Assembly (NCBI GenBank): GCA_903926385.1 | Contig: CAIYIS010000045.1 | Coordinates: forward strand, 237,569 to 301,568 | Direction of reading: 5' to 3' | Length of the DNA: 64,000 nt | From: an uncultured Bacteroidota bacterium | GTDB lineage: Bacteria; Bacteroidota; Bacteroidia; 2-12-FULL-35-15 | Shown: positions 51,691 to 61,080 of the stretch, piece after piece | How the letters are laid out: every line of letters starts with the position of its first letter | Position numbering within the stretch: the first letter of the stretch is position 1 | The notes under the pieces: generated by a model | The model's input: the letters and a program-made list of their open reading frames with translations, nothing else | What the model was told of the DNA's origin: nothing | Databases searched by the model: none | Program-made: the position numbers and the translations under genes

Positions 51691-51870
51691 GGAGGACGCT
51701 AATCTTGGAAAGGAAGACGGTAATCCAAGAAAGGCGAACGGTAATCTTGGAAAGGCGAACGGTAATCCAAGAAAGGAGGACGGAAATCCAAGAAAGGCGA
51801 ACGGTAATCTTGGAAAGGCGAACGGTAATCCAAGAAAGGCGAACGGTAATCCAAGATTCACATCCTCCCC
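51691..51870. repeat. 21-bp tandem array with inverted terminal ends, 8 units
   Basis: Eight 21-bp units (51691-51858) of the form GGCGAACGGTAAT-core-AA, where the 6-bp core is CCAAGA or its exact reverse complement TCTTGG. Core order over units 1-8 is T, C, T, C, C, T, C, C (T = TCTTGG). The array opens with GAGGAGGACGCTAATCTT and closes with AAGATTCACATCCTCC, roughly inverted copies. The same two ends bound the element at 20856-20936. Every frame is open because 21 is a multiple of three. Confidence 0.95.
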
Positions 51871-51890
51871 GAAAAGTAACAAAAACACCA

Positions 51891-51927
51891 CCCCTCTGTT
51901 TGAGCACATCCAAACAGAGGGGTTTTT
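51891..51927 (+). terminator. Rho-independent terminator after the 21-bp array
   Basis: Perfect 12-bp stem CCCCTCTGTTTG / CAAACAGAGGGG around an 8-nt loop, then TTTTT. The array thus lies in the 3' untranslated region of the Fn3-like gene. Confidence 0.94.
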
Positions 51928-52368
51928 ATGCCCAAAACCTATACCTATACTATTATATATAGTGTAAAACTCCCCCCTCCCCACTCTTGGAGTTAGCCAT
52001 ACTGTCGACTCAATGTATCTTTTGTGCCGTTTAATTGGATTTTTTGTGTATGTTTGTGGGGTGAGGGGGGGGCTTTATGTATTGTCTCGTTCCACAACTG
52101 AATGTGAAATTAGAATGAGATGCTCTCAGGAACAGAAAAATAAAAAACTATCGAAACAGCAAACTTTCGTAAGTCTTAATTAAAAGTATAGACTAGCGAA
52201 AGTTTTAGTAAAAATGTTTCGGATATGGATATGTTATCAGAAATTTTACGAACGAGTACCAACAACGTCAGCGGAAATTGCAAGGGCGAAAACGGGTTAC
52301 ATTATTTAACAGAACTTGAAAATAAAAAGATAAATTTGCACCCTGTGAATTATAACAACAGAAACTAA
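51928..52368. other. Intergenic region before the restriction-modification genes
   Basis: No gene seen. An imperfect 16-bp inverted repeat (AAACTTTCGTAAGTCT at 52161-52176; AGACTAGCGAAAGTTT at 52190-52205; 14 of 16 pairs) with a 13-bp spacer lies 163 bp before the methyltransferase, and a -7 element TAAATTTG at 52331-52338. Confidence 0.6.
52331..52338 (+). promoter_or_regulatory. Candidate -7 promoter element of the restriction-modification operon (TAAATTTG)
   Basis: TAAATTTG fits TAnnTTTG and lies 31 bp before the methyltransferase ATG. Confidence 0.5.
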
Positions 52369-53355
52369 ATGGGGAAAACATTAACGAGAAATAAAGATTT
52401 ACCAATATTTTTTGGCGAAGTTCAATTGAAAGGAGAACGCCAACAAGTTGGCGTTGAAGGAAAGGAAAAGGAAGAACGTACTTTATATTACAAACATCCA
52501 CACGGAGAACTTTGGAAAGGTAACAGCATAAAATGGTTGGAATCATTAGAACCAGAAAGCATAGATTTAATCTTTGCCGACCCTCCTTATAACATTAGCA
52601 AAGCAGATTGGGACACATTTGAAAGCCAGGAAGAATACATAAAGTTTTCAATGCAATGGATTGAACAAGCGGCAAGAGTTTTGAAACCAACAGGAACTCT
52701 TTTCATTTGTGGTTTCTCTGAAATACTTGCCGACCTAAAACATCCGGCAACAAAGTATTTCAAAGGTTGTCGTTGGATTATTTGGAACTACAAAAACAAA
52801 GCAAACCTTGGAAGCGATTGGGGAAGAAGCCACGAAAGTATTCTGCACTTTCGCAAGACAAAAAACTTTACTTTCAATATTGATACCATACGCATACCTT
52901 ACGGAGAGCATACTTTAAAATATCCAAGCCATCCTCAAGCTGATTCAAGTCAGTTTGGAAAGGGCAAAAAAGAAAAAGAGAATTGGATACCAAATCCATT
53001 GGGAGCAAAGCCAAAAGATGTATTGGAAATACCACAAGACATAATTGAGGTTCCAACAACCTGCAACGGAATGCACGAAAAGACACCGCACCCAACACAG
53101 AAACCGGAAGAACTTATAAGAAAAATAATTTTAGCTTCATCCAATATTGGCGATACAATACTTGACCCCTTTTGTGGTTCAGGTACAACTCCGGTATGTG
53201 CTGAACAATTACAACGCAAATGGAAAGCGTGTGATTTATCACCGGAGTATTTAGATTGGGCGGTAAACAGAATTGAACTTGTGGAAGATTGGGGTATTGA
53301 CAAATGGATTAAATATGATTTTGAAAATCAGAAACGAAGAAACTCAATAAGATGA
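52369..53355 (+). CDS. Type II DNA methyltransferase (N6-adenine or N4-cytosine)
   Basis: 328 residues. The catalytic motif IV, LIFADPPYN near residue 67, precedes the cofactor motif I, LDPFCGSGTTP near 264, so the order is that of beta-class amino-methyltransferases; HPTQKPEELI near 243 is motif X. DPPY is usual for adenine methylation but does not exclude N4-cytosine. A charged, variable stretch near 150-230 is the likely target-recognition domain. It overlaps the endonuclease gene by four bases (ATGA), so the two are translationally coupled. Confidence 0.93.
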   Translation: MGKTLTRNKDLPIFFGEVQLKGERQQVGVEGKEKEERTLYYKHPHGELWKGNSIKWLESLEPESIDLIFADPPYNISKADWDTFESQEEYIKFSMQWIEQAARVLKPTGTLFICGFSEILADLKHPATKYFKGCRWIIWNYKNKANLGSDWGRSHESILHFRKTKNFTFNIDTIRIPYGEHTLKYPSHPQADSSQFGKGKKEKENWIPNPLGAKPKDVLEIPQDIIEVPTTCNGMHEKTPHPTQKPEELIRKIILASSNIGDTILDPFCGSGTTPVCAEQLQRKWKACDLSPEYLDWAVNRIELVEDWGIDKWIKYDFENQKRRNSIR

Positions 53356-54248
53356 ATTTAAAACAACTTGTAAATAAAGCCAAAGACAAAAGCAATTTCG
53401 TTGACTTGAAAGCATACATTGCTTTTTGTAATGAATACTTGAATTACATTAATGATAATTTACAAGCAACAATCGTTTCTCAAAACGAAAATCATTATCG
53501 CTTTTATCAATACAAGAAGGAAGGCAACTTTCAAATCACAAGACCTATTAATTCTACTTTGATGTATGATGCAAAGACATTTTCAAAAGCATCAAAAGAG
53601 TTTTTAAAAGTATTGCAGACAATAAAGACCATCAACAAAAATGATGAAACATTACGAAACATTCTCAACAACTCCACTTACACCATTCAACAATCTGTTG
53701 GCTCTGCATTAGACGGTTTACCAGCCGGACAATCAAACACAGCAAGAAAATTAAACGGTGATTTGTTTGAACACTTCATTCGTTTAATCATTCGTGAAAT
53801 TGGAATTCCTTGTAGTGCCGGTGTTATTCAAGTTCCAGTAGTAGTTGAAGGAGAACCTCAATTTAATATGAGTTATCAGCACGACTTAATAATTGAGAAA
53901 AATTTTGATGTGAAAGTTATTGGTTCTATTAAAACATCAAGCAAAGACCGCATAGACAAAATTTTCATAGACAAGTTTCTTTACAACAAGCTAACAGAAA
54001 AAGCAACCCCTCACATAGCAATTTTCCTTAATGACGTTCAAAGAAAAAATGCCAAACGAGAAAATGAATATGGTATTAGTTCAACATTTCTTCCCGGACA
54101 TTTCAAAGGTTACACAGTAAAACTTAATCCACTTGACGGAGTTTACTATTGCGACATCAGACCAAATATGAGAACAGAAAGTATATTAAAAGACCACATA
54201 AAAACTTTTGACAACTTACTCATTGAAGACATTTGGAAATTTGTATAG
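53352..54248 (+). CDS. Type II restriction endonuclease
   Basis: 298 residues, cytosolic, helical N-terminal half. The conserved block near 130-200 has GDLFEHFIRLIIREIG, QHDLIIEKNF and GSIKTSSKDRIDKIFIDKF; the Asp and the S-I-K-T-S-S stretch resemble the PD-(D/E)xK core of the CCGG-recognising enzymes (Cfr10I/BsaWI kind). That similarity is from memory and the third acidic residue is not clearly placed. It follows the methyltransferase with a 4-bp overlap. Target sequence not predictable here. Confidence 0.8.
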   Translation: MNLKQLVNKAKDKSNFVDLKAYIAFCNEYLNYINDNLQATIVSQNENHYRFYQYKKEGNFQITRPINSTLMYDAKTFSKASKEFLKVLQTIKTINKNDETLRNILNNSTYTIQQSVGSALDGLPAGQSNTARKLNGDLFEHFIRLIIREIGIPCSAGVIQVPVVVEGEPQFNMSYQHDLIIEKNFDVKVIGSIKTSSKDRIDKIFIDKFLYNKLTEKATPHIAIFLNDVQRKNAKRENEYGISSTFLPGHFKGYTVKLNPLDGVYYCDIRPNMRTESILKDHIKTFDNLLIEDIWKFV

Positions 54249-54739
54249 ACCGCATTGACGAAAGACAAAACTTCTGATAACATAAGTAGCCGTTGCACAA
54301 CCCTCTTTTTAAAACAAAAATAAAACAGAAAACGGAAAAACCGACCTCAATAGATGCGTTTTAAGAGAGGATGGGATTTTATTCTAAAATTCTGCAACAC
54401 TAAAATTCTAAAATTTCTGTTCTTCCCCTTGGGGGTGGCGTGTGTATTATCTCATAATTAATAATGCCCCTCACGAGTAAAATAAGAAATTCGCAAATAA
54501 TCCAGCGGTAAGCACTACCCACCTAGCCGAAATTCGGGTTAACTTATCGATAAAACAAATTTCGAAACAAACTATTTGCAATCCTTGCGCCCTATTTCAT
54601 TTTAAATCAATAGTAAAAGTTACGAAGAAACAAAGAGAATCGGGATAACTTCGAAACTAAAATGGAAGATTTAGTATAAACCAGCTTCATTAATGCAGAT
54701 AGCAATATCCGTGTTTTTGATGATAAACTTAGTTAACCT

Positions 54740-54865
54740 TTGCAAAGAAATTACAATCAAAACGTGTTCGGTCAGGGACACACACCTGAAAAATCGAAAA
54801 AGAGATTATGGACCATTGTTCTTATGATTGTACTTTTCATGTTGACTTTCGTTTTAATTAAATAA
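54740..54865 (+). CDS. Possible 41-residue single-helix membrane protein
   Basis: From a TTG at 54740 (or GTG at 54764) the frame reads about 18 polar residues (GQGHTPEKSKKR), then a 20-residue hydrophobic helix (LWTIVLMIVLFMLTFVLI) ending K-stop. A hairpin with an 8-bp stem starts 3 bp later. The composition is protein-like, but the start codon is weak and no ribosome site is visible, so it may be the remnant of a longer gene. Confidence 0.35.
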   Translation: MQRNYNQNVFGQGHTPEKSKKRLWTIVLMIVLFMLTFVLIK

Positions 54866-54867
54866 CC

Positions 54868-54888
54868 TCCACCTATTGATTAGGTGGA
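54868..54888 (+). terminator. Possible hairpin after the short membrane ORF
   Basis: TCCACCTA / TAGGTGGA around TTGAT; the T run is absent on the plus strand, so termination is uncertain. Confidence 0.4.
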
Positions 54889-55092
54889 AAATTACCCCCC
54901 CGCCTGATATTTAAAAATAAGAGTAAAACAAATGTGTTTTTATGCAGTGTGCCCTTTGGATATGCTGTGTGTGCAGGTGCTTTGGTGTTTGCTCTACTCT
55001 AAAATTTCCAGTCTGCAATCTGTGGCTAACCCATCCGCCCCTCCCATTTGAAATCTGAAATTTCCCTACAGGAAACCAATCAACTTTTCGTT

Positions 55093-55100
55093 TACCTTTG
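55093..55100 (+). promoter_or_regulatory. Candidate -7 promoter element of the pirin gene (TACCTTTG)
   Basis: TACCTTTG matches TAnnTTTG, 19 bp before the ATG at 55119. Confidence 0.6.
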
Positions 55101-55118
55101 CATCCTAATTTTTAGCAA

Positions 55119-55997
55119 ATGACAACCAAATCAGTAGAACTCGTATTGAGCCCCAGAGAGCCGCATTATGTAGGCGATGGCTTTAGAGTACATAATTTTA
55201 TTCCCGATGGCTTTCGGCTGGATATGCAGCGCATGAATCCGTTTATCATGCTCGATTATAATTCTAAATTTTATTTTCCGCCAACGGAAAAGCCCAGAGG
55301 AGTGGGGGTTCATCCTCACCGCGGATTCGAAACCGTTTCTATAGCTTACAAAGGCCGGGTGGCTCATCACGACAGCAGTGGAGGAGGAGGTGTAATAGGC
55401 GAAGGCGACATACAATGGATGACGGCTGCCAGCGGGGTGTTGCACAAAGAATATCACGAAAAAGAATGGAGCCTGCAGGGAGGAGAATTTCACATGGTGC
55501 AGTTGTGGGTTAATTTGCCGGCCAAGGATAAAATGAGTCGGCCCAAATATCAGGCATTGAAAAACGAAGAAATCAATCGCTATACTCTGCCCGATAAAGG
55601 AGGAGAAATAGAAGTGATAGCAGGCGAATACAAAGGAGTAAAAGGTTCGGCATCTACGTTTACTCCCATACACCTGATGAATGCCAAGCTTAACAAAGAC
55701 ACGGTGGCCGATTTTTCGTTTCCGGCTGCCTACAACACCGCGTTGCTGGTAATAGAAGGAAGCATAGTGGTAAATGGGCTGGAAGCAGCGCCTGTCAATC
55801 ATTTTGTGTTGATGGCTAATGATGGAGAAGCGTTTACCATAGAAGCCTCGGAAGATGCAGTGGTGCTGGTATTGAGCGGAGAAACCATAAACGAGCCCAT
55901 AGCAGCCCACGGGCCCTTTGTAATGAATACCCGAGTGGAAATAGCTCAGGCCTTCGATGATTTTTACAGCGGAAAATTCGGTCATTTGGAAGATTAA
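55119..55997 (+). CDS. Pirin family protein
   Basis: 292 residues of double cupin fold. The N-terminal cupin has GVGVHPHRGFETVSIAYKGRVAHHDSSGG, with the metal-binding His residues (HPHRG, HHD), and QWMTAASGVLHKEYHEKEW; a second, diverged cupin occupies about 170-275. Pirins are iron-binding proteins, some with quercetinase activity, others redox-linked regulators. The role here is unknown. A clear promoter element precedes it and it stands alone. Confidence 0.93.
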   Translation: MTTKSVELVLSPREPHYVGDGFRVHNFIPDGFRLDMQRMNPFIMLDYNSKFYFPPTEKPRGVGVHPHRGFETVSIAYKGRVAHHDSSGGGGVIGEGDIQWMTAASGVLHKEYHEKEWSLQGGEFHMVQLWVNLPAKDKMSRPKYQALKNEEINRYTLPDKGGEIEVIAGEYKGVKGSASTFTPIHLMNAKLNKDTVADFSFPAAYNTALLVIEGSIVVNGLEAAPVNHFVLMANDGEAFTIEASEDAVVLVLSGETINEPIAAHGPFVMNTRVEIAQAFDDFYSGKFGHLED

Positions 55998-56108
55998 ATA
56001 TCAATAACAGTGGGGCTATTGCGACAATACGGGAGTGCAGTATTTAAGCATAGCTGTATTTCATTAATATTTCGTAATATTGCGCTCCAATAATAAAAAT
56101 GTAAATAA

Positions 56109-57197
56109 ATGAGTAAAGTAGCATTAATAACAGGTGTAACGGGTCAGGATGGTGCCTATCTGGCCGAATTGCTTTTGGGCAAAGGGTATATAGTGCATGG
56201 TATAAAACGCAGAAGTTCTATGTTCAATACCGGACGTATTGACCATTTGTATAAAGACCAACACGAAAAGAAAGTAAACTTTTTTCTTCATTACGGAGAT
56301 TTAACCGATTCGACCAGTTTGATTCGTATTATTCAGGAAACACAGCCTGATGAAATTTATAACCTAGCTGCACAAAGCCATGTTAAGGTATCGTTCGAAA
56401 CTCCTGAATATACTGCCAATGCTGATGCTATAGGCACATTGCGTATTTTGGAAGCTATCCGTATATTGAAACTGGAAAAGAAAACTCGTTTTTATCAGGC
56501 GTCTACATCCGAGATGTATGGCTATGTACAGGAAATTCCTCAAAAAGAAACAACACCTTTTTATCCGCGCTCTCCTTATGGTGTGGCCAAGGTATATGGT
56601 TTCTGGATAACCAAAAACTATCGCGAAGCCTATAACATTTATGCTTGCAACGGAATATTATTTAATCACGAAAGTCCGCTGCGTGGCGAAACATTTGTGA
56701 CTCGTAAAATAACAAGAGCTGCCGCTAAAATACATTTAAACTTACAGGAAAAATTATTTTTGGGTAACCTCAATGCCGAGCGCGATTGGGGACATGCCAA
56801 AGATTATGTGGAAGGTATGTGGATGATGATGCAGCAAAAAGAAGCCGATGATTATGTGTTGGCTACAGGCAAAAAAATTACCGTTCGTAAATTTGTGGAG
56901 TTGGCCTTTGCCGAAGTGGGCATAACCTTGAAATGGGAAGGAAAAGACGAACACGAAAAAGGGATAAACACAGCCACCGGAAAAATAGTGGTTGAAGTAG
57001 ACCCTCGCTATTTCCGCCCTACAGAGGTTGAATTGTTGATAGGAGATGCATCTAAAGCAAAGAAAAACTTAGGATGGGTTCCGAAATATACATTGGAACA
57101 ACTGGTAACCGAAATGGTGGCCAGCGATGTGAAACTATTCGAACGCGATAAATACTTGCTCGAAGGTGGTCACGATGTGATGGATTTTAATGAGTAA
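56109..57197 (+). CDS. gmd: GDP-mannose 4,6-dehydratase
   Basis: 362 residues, short-chain dehydrogenase fold. [19 protein letters not shown] is the NAD(P) site, STSEMYG and [10 protein letters not shown] carry the catalytic Ser/Thr, Tyr and Lys (YxxxK), and [20 protein letters not shown] binds GDP-mannose (in part). It makes GDP-4-keto-6-deoxymannose, the first step to GDP-L-fucose. The next gene completes that pathway. Confidence 0.97.
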   Translation: MSKVALITGVTGQDGAYLAELLLGKGYIVHGIKRRSSMFNTGRIDHLYKDQHEKKVNFFLHYGDLTDSTSLIRIIQETQPDEIYNLAAQSHVKVSFETPEYTANADAIGTLRILEAIRILKLEKKTRFYQASTSEMYGYVQEIPQKETTPFYPRSPYGVAKVYGFWITKNYREAYNIYACNGILFNHESPLRGETFVTRKITRAAAKIHLNLQEKLFLGNLNAERDWGHAKDYVEGMWMMMQQKEADDYVLATGKKITVRKFVELAFAEVGITLKWEGKDEHEKGINTATGKIVVEVDPRYFRPTEVELLIGDASKAKKNLGWVPKYTLEQLVTEMVASDVKLFERDKYLLEGGHDVMDFNE

Positions 57198-57275
57198 ATA
57201 GCTCTGAGGGCTGGGTGAATGCTGCATTTTGTTTCAGTATTCAAATTTCGATATTAATAATTAGTTAGGTTACCA

Positions 57276-58202
57276 ATGAACGAATCGAGCAAAATTTACA
57301 TAGCCGGACACCGCGGAATGGTGGGTTCGGCCATACAGCGCAAACTAATAAAGGCGGGTTATACAAACCAGATTACTCATACGAGTAAGGAATTAGATTT
57401 AAGAAATCAGCAAGCAGTTGCTGATTTTTTTGCAAAAGAAACCCCTGAGTATGTTTTTTTGGCAGCAGCCAAAGTGGGCGGTATAGTGGCTAATAACACC
57501 TATCGTGCAGATTTTATTTATGAGAATATCATGATTCAGTCTAACATTATTCATCAGGCTTATGTGCATGGAGTAAAAAAACTGATGTTTCTGGGTTCGT
57601 CTTGTATTTATCCTAAACTGGCTCCTCAGCCACTGAAAGAAGAATATCTGCTTACCGGACTTTTGGAAGAAACCAACGAACCGTATGCTATTGCAAAAAT
57701 TTCTGGAATAAAAATGTGTGATGCATACCGCAGTCAGTATGGTTGCAATTTTATTTCGGTAATGCCTACCAATCTTTATGGCAGCAACGATAATTACGAT
57801 TTGAATAATTCACACGTGTTGCCGGCTTTAATCAGAAAATTTCATACTGCCAAAAATACCAATTCACCTTCGGTAGAAATATGGGGAACAGGAGCACCTA
57901 TGCGAGAGTTTCTGCATGCCGATGATTTGGCCGATGCTTGTTTTTTTCTGATGCAAAATTACAATGAACCGGGTTTGGTAAACATTGGTGTAGGCGAAGA
58001 TATTACCATTAAAGACCTTGCTCTGCTTGTAAAACGAATAGTGGGTTACGAAGGAGAACTTAATTTTGATACATCTAAGCCAGACGGAACACCGCGAAAA
58101 TTGATGGATGTAAGTAAACTTCATGCACTCGGATGGAAACATAAAATAAATCTGGAGGAGGGTATTGCGGGAGTTTATAAGGAAGTGAAGGATAAATTAT
58201 AA
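57276..58202 (+). CDS. fcl: GDP-L-fucose synthase
   Basis: 308 residues. [18 protein letters not shown] is the NADP site, SSCIYP and [10 protein letters not shown] hold the Ser, Tyr and Lys of the catalytic triad. It epimerises and reduces the gmd product to GDP-L-fucose. The two enzymes supply a donor for the polysaccharide genes that follow. Confidence 0.97.
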   Translation: MNESSKIYIAGHRGMVGSAIQRKLIKAGYTNQITHTSKELDLRNQQAVADFFAKETPEYVFLAAAKVGGIVANNTYRADFIYENIMIQSNIIHQAYVHGVKKLMFLGSSCIYPKLAPQPLKEEYLLTGLLEETNEPYAIAKISGIKMCDAYRSQYGCNFISVMPTNLYGSNDNYDLNNSHVLPALIRKFHTAKNTNSPSVEIWGTGAPMREFLHADDLADACFFLMQNYNEPGLVNIGVGEDITIKDLALLVKRIVGYEGELNFDTSKPDGTPRKLMDVSKLHALGWKHKINLEEGIAGVYKEVKDKL

Positions 58203-58262
58203 TAATAATCACATTGTGTAATATCCCTAATAGGATTTAAAAGCCTAACAGAGATAATTAAA

Positions 58263-59939
58263 ATGAAAAAGCTGCTCTACATACTACTTTCATTACCTGC
58301 AATTCTTCTTGCGCAGCAGAATTTGCCATTGAACAGAGAGTGGAACCTCAATGCGGATAAATACAGCAATTATATTCACAAACATAAATCGGGAAATGAT
58401 ACAGTACTTACCGGTAAAGGGGATAAAGCAACAGAAGTAATTGTTGAGCGAAGCCTTTCCTGTTTTAAGCCACAGATAGTAACTCCTGTGTTTGCCAAAA
58501 AAGATAAATCGAAAGGTGGGTACATTTATCGTAAACTCAAAAAAGAGAACTTTGTTATCGTAAACGATACAGCCGATAATTTACATCTCACATTAGACCC
58601 TATTTTGAGTGTGCAACTTGGCAAAGATTTTATGGACAAAACGGGAGAACGAATATATACCAATACCAGAGGGTTTGTACTGAAAGGTGCAATTGGAAGT
58701 AAGGTGGTGTTCGAATCTTCCTTTTACGAAAACCAATCTACTTTTCCGAAGTATATGGATGCATATATTGCTTCAACCAATAATCTTTTTCCTCAAACAG
58801 CAAATTATAAATATGCAGTTGTTCCAGGACAAGGACGTTCAAAGCCATTCGGTAAAAACGGATACGACTATGCTCTGGCATCAGGCTATGTTTCGTACAG
58901 TCCGTATAAAATGCTGAACATTCAAGTAGGAAACGGAAAGCACTTTGTGGGTGATGGGTATCGTTCGCTTTTATTATCGGATAATGCATTCAATTATCCT
59001 TTTGCCCGTATCACCACTACTTTCCGAAATTTTCAATACACCAATTTGTACACATCGTTTATGAACCTTACGGATGGTGGAGTAAAAACACCGCCTCACA
59101 GCGAACGGCTGTTTCAGAAAAAAGTGGGAAGCTTTCAGATGCTGAATTATACTATTGCAGACAGAGTTCAGTTGGGGTTGTTTCAGGGTATGATATGGGA
59201 GGCAGCCGATTCGAACAATCGTCAGCATGTTAGTTTCAACACCTTCGACCCGGTAATTGGAGTGAATGTGCTCAATTACGGAATGCGTAATACCAATAAT
59301 ATTTTGCTGGGAGCAACGATGAAAGTAAAATTCACTAAATCAATATCTGTATACGGGCAGTTTATGTATGATGACGCGTACTCAGGAACAGAGACCGGAG
59401 GGAAAAATAAATACGGATATCAGGTTGGATTAAAATATTTCGATTTATTTACAATTAAAAATTTACATTTACAATTTGAATACAATGCGGTAAGTCCGTA
59501 TGCCTATGCTGCCAATAATCCGGAGCAAAGTTATACGCATTATAATCAGTCATTGGCACATCCGCTGGGTGCTAATTTTAATGAAGCTATTGGATTTTTG
59601 AATTACAGATTAAAAGATTTTTTTGTAGAAATAAAAGGAAACTTTGCTGTTAAAGGGGCTGATAGCTCTTCGTTTAATTATGGAGGAAATGTTTTTAAAT
59701 CGGATAATAACTTTGGGGTTAATCAAGATGTAATCAGTACCACACTTGGTCAAGGTTTAAAAACTACCATATTGACAGAAGATATTCACTTCGGATATTT
59801 GGTAAATCCAAATACAAACTTTACTATTGTGCTTGGAATTACGAATAGATCCGAAACAGCAGGAAACGTTACCAATACTATGCAATTTGTTTACTTTGGA
59901 GTTCGTACTTCGTTAGCTAATTTGTATTACGATTTTTAA
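58263..59939 (+). CDS. Wzi-like capsule assembly outer-membrane protein (first)
   Basis: 558 residues with a Sec signal peptide (MKKLLYILLSLPAILLAQ). The barrel contains LNIQVGNGKHFVGDGYRSLLLSDNAF and a YPFARITTTF strand, with the same core in the paralogue at 61064, and ends in FVYFGVRTSLANLYYDF. The Wzi family anchors or assembles capsular polysaccharide on the outer membrane. It begins 61 bp after fcl and shares a transcript with the glycosyltransferase gene downstream. Confidence 0.86.
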   Translation: MKKLLYILLSLPAILLAQQNLPLNREWNLNADKYSNYIHKHKSGNDTVLTGKGDKATEVIVERSLSCFKPQIVTPVFAKKDKSKGGYIYRKLKKENFVIVNDTADNLHLTLDPILSVQLGKDFMDKTGERIYTNTRGFVLKGAIGSKVVFESSFYENQSTFPKYMDAYIASTNNLFPQTANYKYAVVPGQGRSKPFGKNGYDYALASGYVSYSPYKMLNIQVGNGKHFVGDGYRSLLLSDNAFNYPFARITTTFRNFQYTNLYTSFMNLTDGGVKTPPHSERLFQKKVGSFQMLNYTIADRVQLGLFQGMIWEAADSNNRQHVSFNTFDPVIGVNVLNYGMRNTNNILLGATMKVKFTKSISVYGQFMYDDAYSGTETGGKNKYGYQVGLKYFDLFTIKNLHLQFEYNAVSPYAYAANNPEQSYTHYNQSLAHPLGANFNEAIGFLNYRLKDFFVEIKGNFAVKGADSSSFNYGGNVFKSDNNFGVNQDVISTTLGQGLKTTILTEDIHFGYLVNPNTNFTIVLGITNRSETAGNVTNTMQFVYFGVRTSLANLYYDF

Positions 59940-59985
59940 TTTTTAAATATTTTTACCGAATATCGGTAGAAGAAGAGGAGGGATT

Positions 59986-61080
59986 ATGGAATTTTTGATA
60001 CTTGTTTTTATTACTTCATTTATGGTTGTGTTATTAGCCACACCATCTCTGATTAAAGTTGCCTTTTTGAAGAGGTTATTCGATGCTCCGGGAGAGTCAA
60101 GAAAAATTCACGACAGGCTAATTCCTACTATTGGGGGAATAATAATATTTGCCGGTACCTTGTTTTCTTTCTCACTTTGGCTGCCTACAGGATTGTTGCA
60201 CGACCCCATAATTGCTATCAAAGCAATGAACGATTACAAATATTTGGTAGCAACATTACTTGTCATGTTTTTTATAGGAATAAAAGATGACATTATTGGA
60301 ACAGCTCCGGTAAAAAAATTGATAGCTCACATGATGGTGAGTATGATTTTGGTACTGATGGCGGATATCAGAATTGTAAGTATGCACGGGCTGTTTGGTA
60401 TCGAAATATTGCCGATGTGGGCAAGTATATTTCTTTCATTATTTACTTATGTGGTGGTGGTAAATGCTTTTAATTTAATTGATGGAGTGGATGGTTTGGC
60501 AAGTGGAATAGGACTTATTGCCTCTTCAGCTTTTGGTGCCTGGTTCGCATTAGCGGGCGACAGTGTTATGGCATGTCTTGCATTTGCATTAGCTGGGTCT
60601 TTGCTTGCATTCCTAATTTTCAATTTTTCACCGGCCAAAATATTCTTAGGCGACTCCGGGTCGCTCACCATAGGACTTATTATTTGTGTTCTGGCTATAA
60701 AACTAATCAGTTTTGATGTGAGCTCAATACAGAATATGTTTATTCTGCGTATTTCTAAACCTATTTTTGCTATGTCTGTTCTAGTTTATCCACTCGTAGA
60801 TACATTGCGTATCTTTATATATAGGGCTGCACATGGCATGTCTCCTTTTTCAGCCGACAGAAATCACCTTCATCATCGTTTGCTCGATATAGGTTGTAGT
60901 CATCGAAAAACCTCAATCGTACTTTATCTGGTAAATATATTTATTATTGCACTAAGTATTTCGCTCACTTACTTAAACCCAACTTATACATTCTTAATTC
61001 TGGGAGGAACCACTGCATTTCTTACTTTACTTCCCTACATAATTAAGAAACAAATAAAGCGTCATGCTAAAGGTGGATAA
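59986..61080 (+). CDS. WecA/MraY-family polyprenyl-phosphate sugar-1-phosphate transferase
   Basis: 364 residues and about ten membrane helices. Cytoplasmic loops hold the family signatures: DAPGESRKIHDRLIPTIGG, FFIGIKDDIIGTAPVKK, NAFNLIDGVDGLASG, FLGDSGSLTIG and AHGMSPFSADRNHLHHRLLD (the HxH loop). It transfers a sugar-1-phosphate from UDP-sugar to undecaprenyl phosphate and so starts a surface polysaccharide. It lies between two Wzi-like genes, overlapping the second by 17 bp. Confidence 0.94.
   Translation: MEFLILVFITSFMVVLLATPSLIKVAFLKRLFDAPGESRKIHDRLIPTIGGIIIFAGTLFSFSLWLPTGLLHDPIIAIKAMNDYKYLVATLLVMFFIGIKDDIIGTAPVKKLIAHMMVSMILVLMADIRIVSMHGLFGIEILPMWASIFLSLFTYVVVVNAFNLIDGVDGLASGIGLIASSAFGAWFALAGDSVMACLAFALAGSLLAFLIFNFSPAKIFLGDSGSLTIGLIICVLAIKLISFDVSSIQNMFILRISKPIFAMSVLVYPLVDTLRIFIYRAAHGMSPFSADRNHLHHRLLDIGCSHRKTSIVLYLVNIFIIALSISLTYLNPTYTFLILGGTTAFLTLLPYIIKKQIKRHAKGG

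Larger units (their letters stand above)
54249..55118. other. Long intergenic region after the restriction-modification genes
   Basis: AT-rich, 870 bp, no long open frame. It holds a possible short membrane-protein gene (54740-54865) followed by a hairpin at 54868-54888, and a -7 promoter element for the pirin gene at 55093-55100. Confidence 0.5.

Noticed and set aside
51705-51962. 85-residue ORF with heptapeptide repeats (ERRTVIQ type) over the 21-bp array
   Set aside because: 21 bp is a multiple of three, so any frame without a stop in one unit stays open; it starts at a TTG within the repeat and crosses a perfect terminator.
55131-55985. 284-residue minus-strand ORF opposite the pirin gene
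   Set aside because: Exact antisense shadow of a gene with clear cupin motifs; its composition (many Phe, His, Tyr) is not protein-like.
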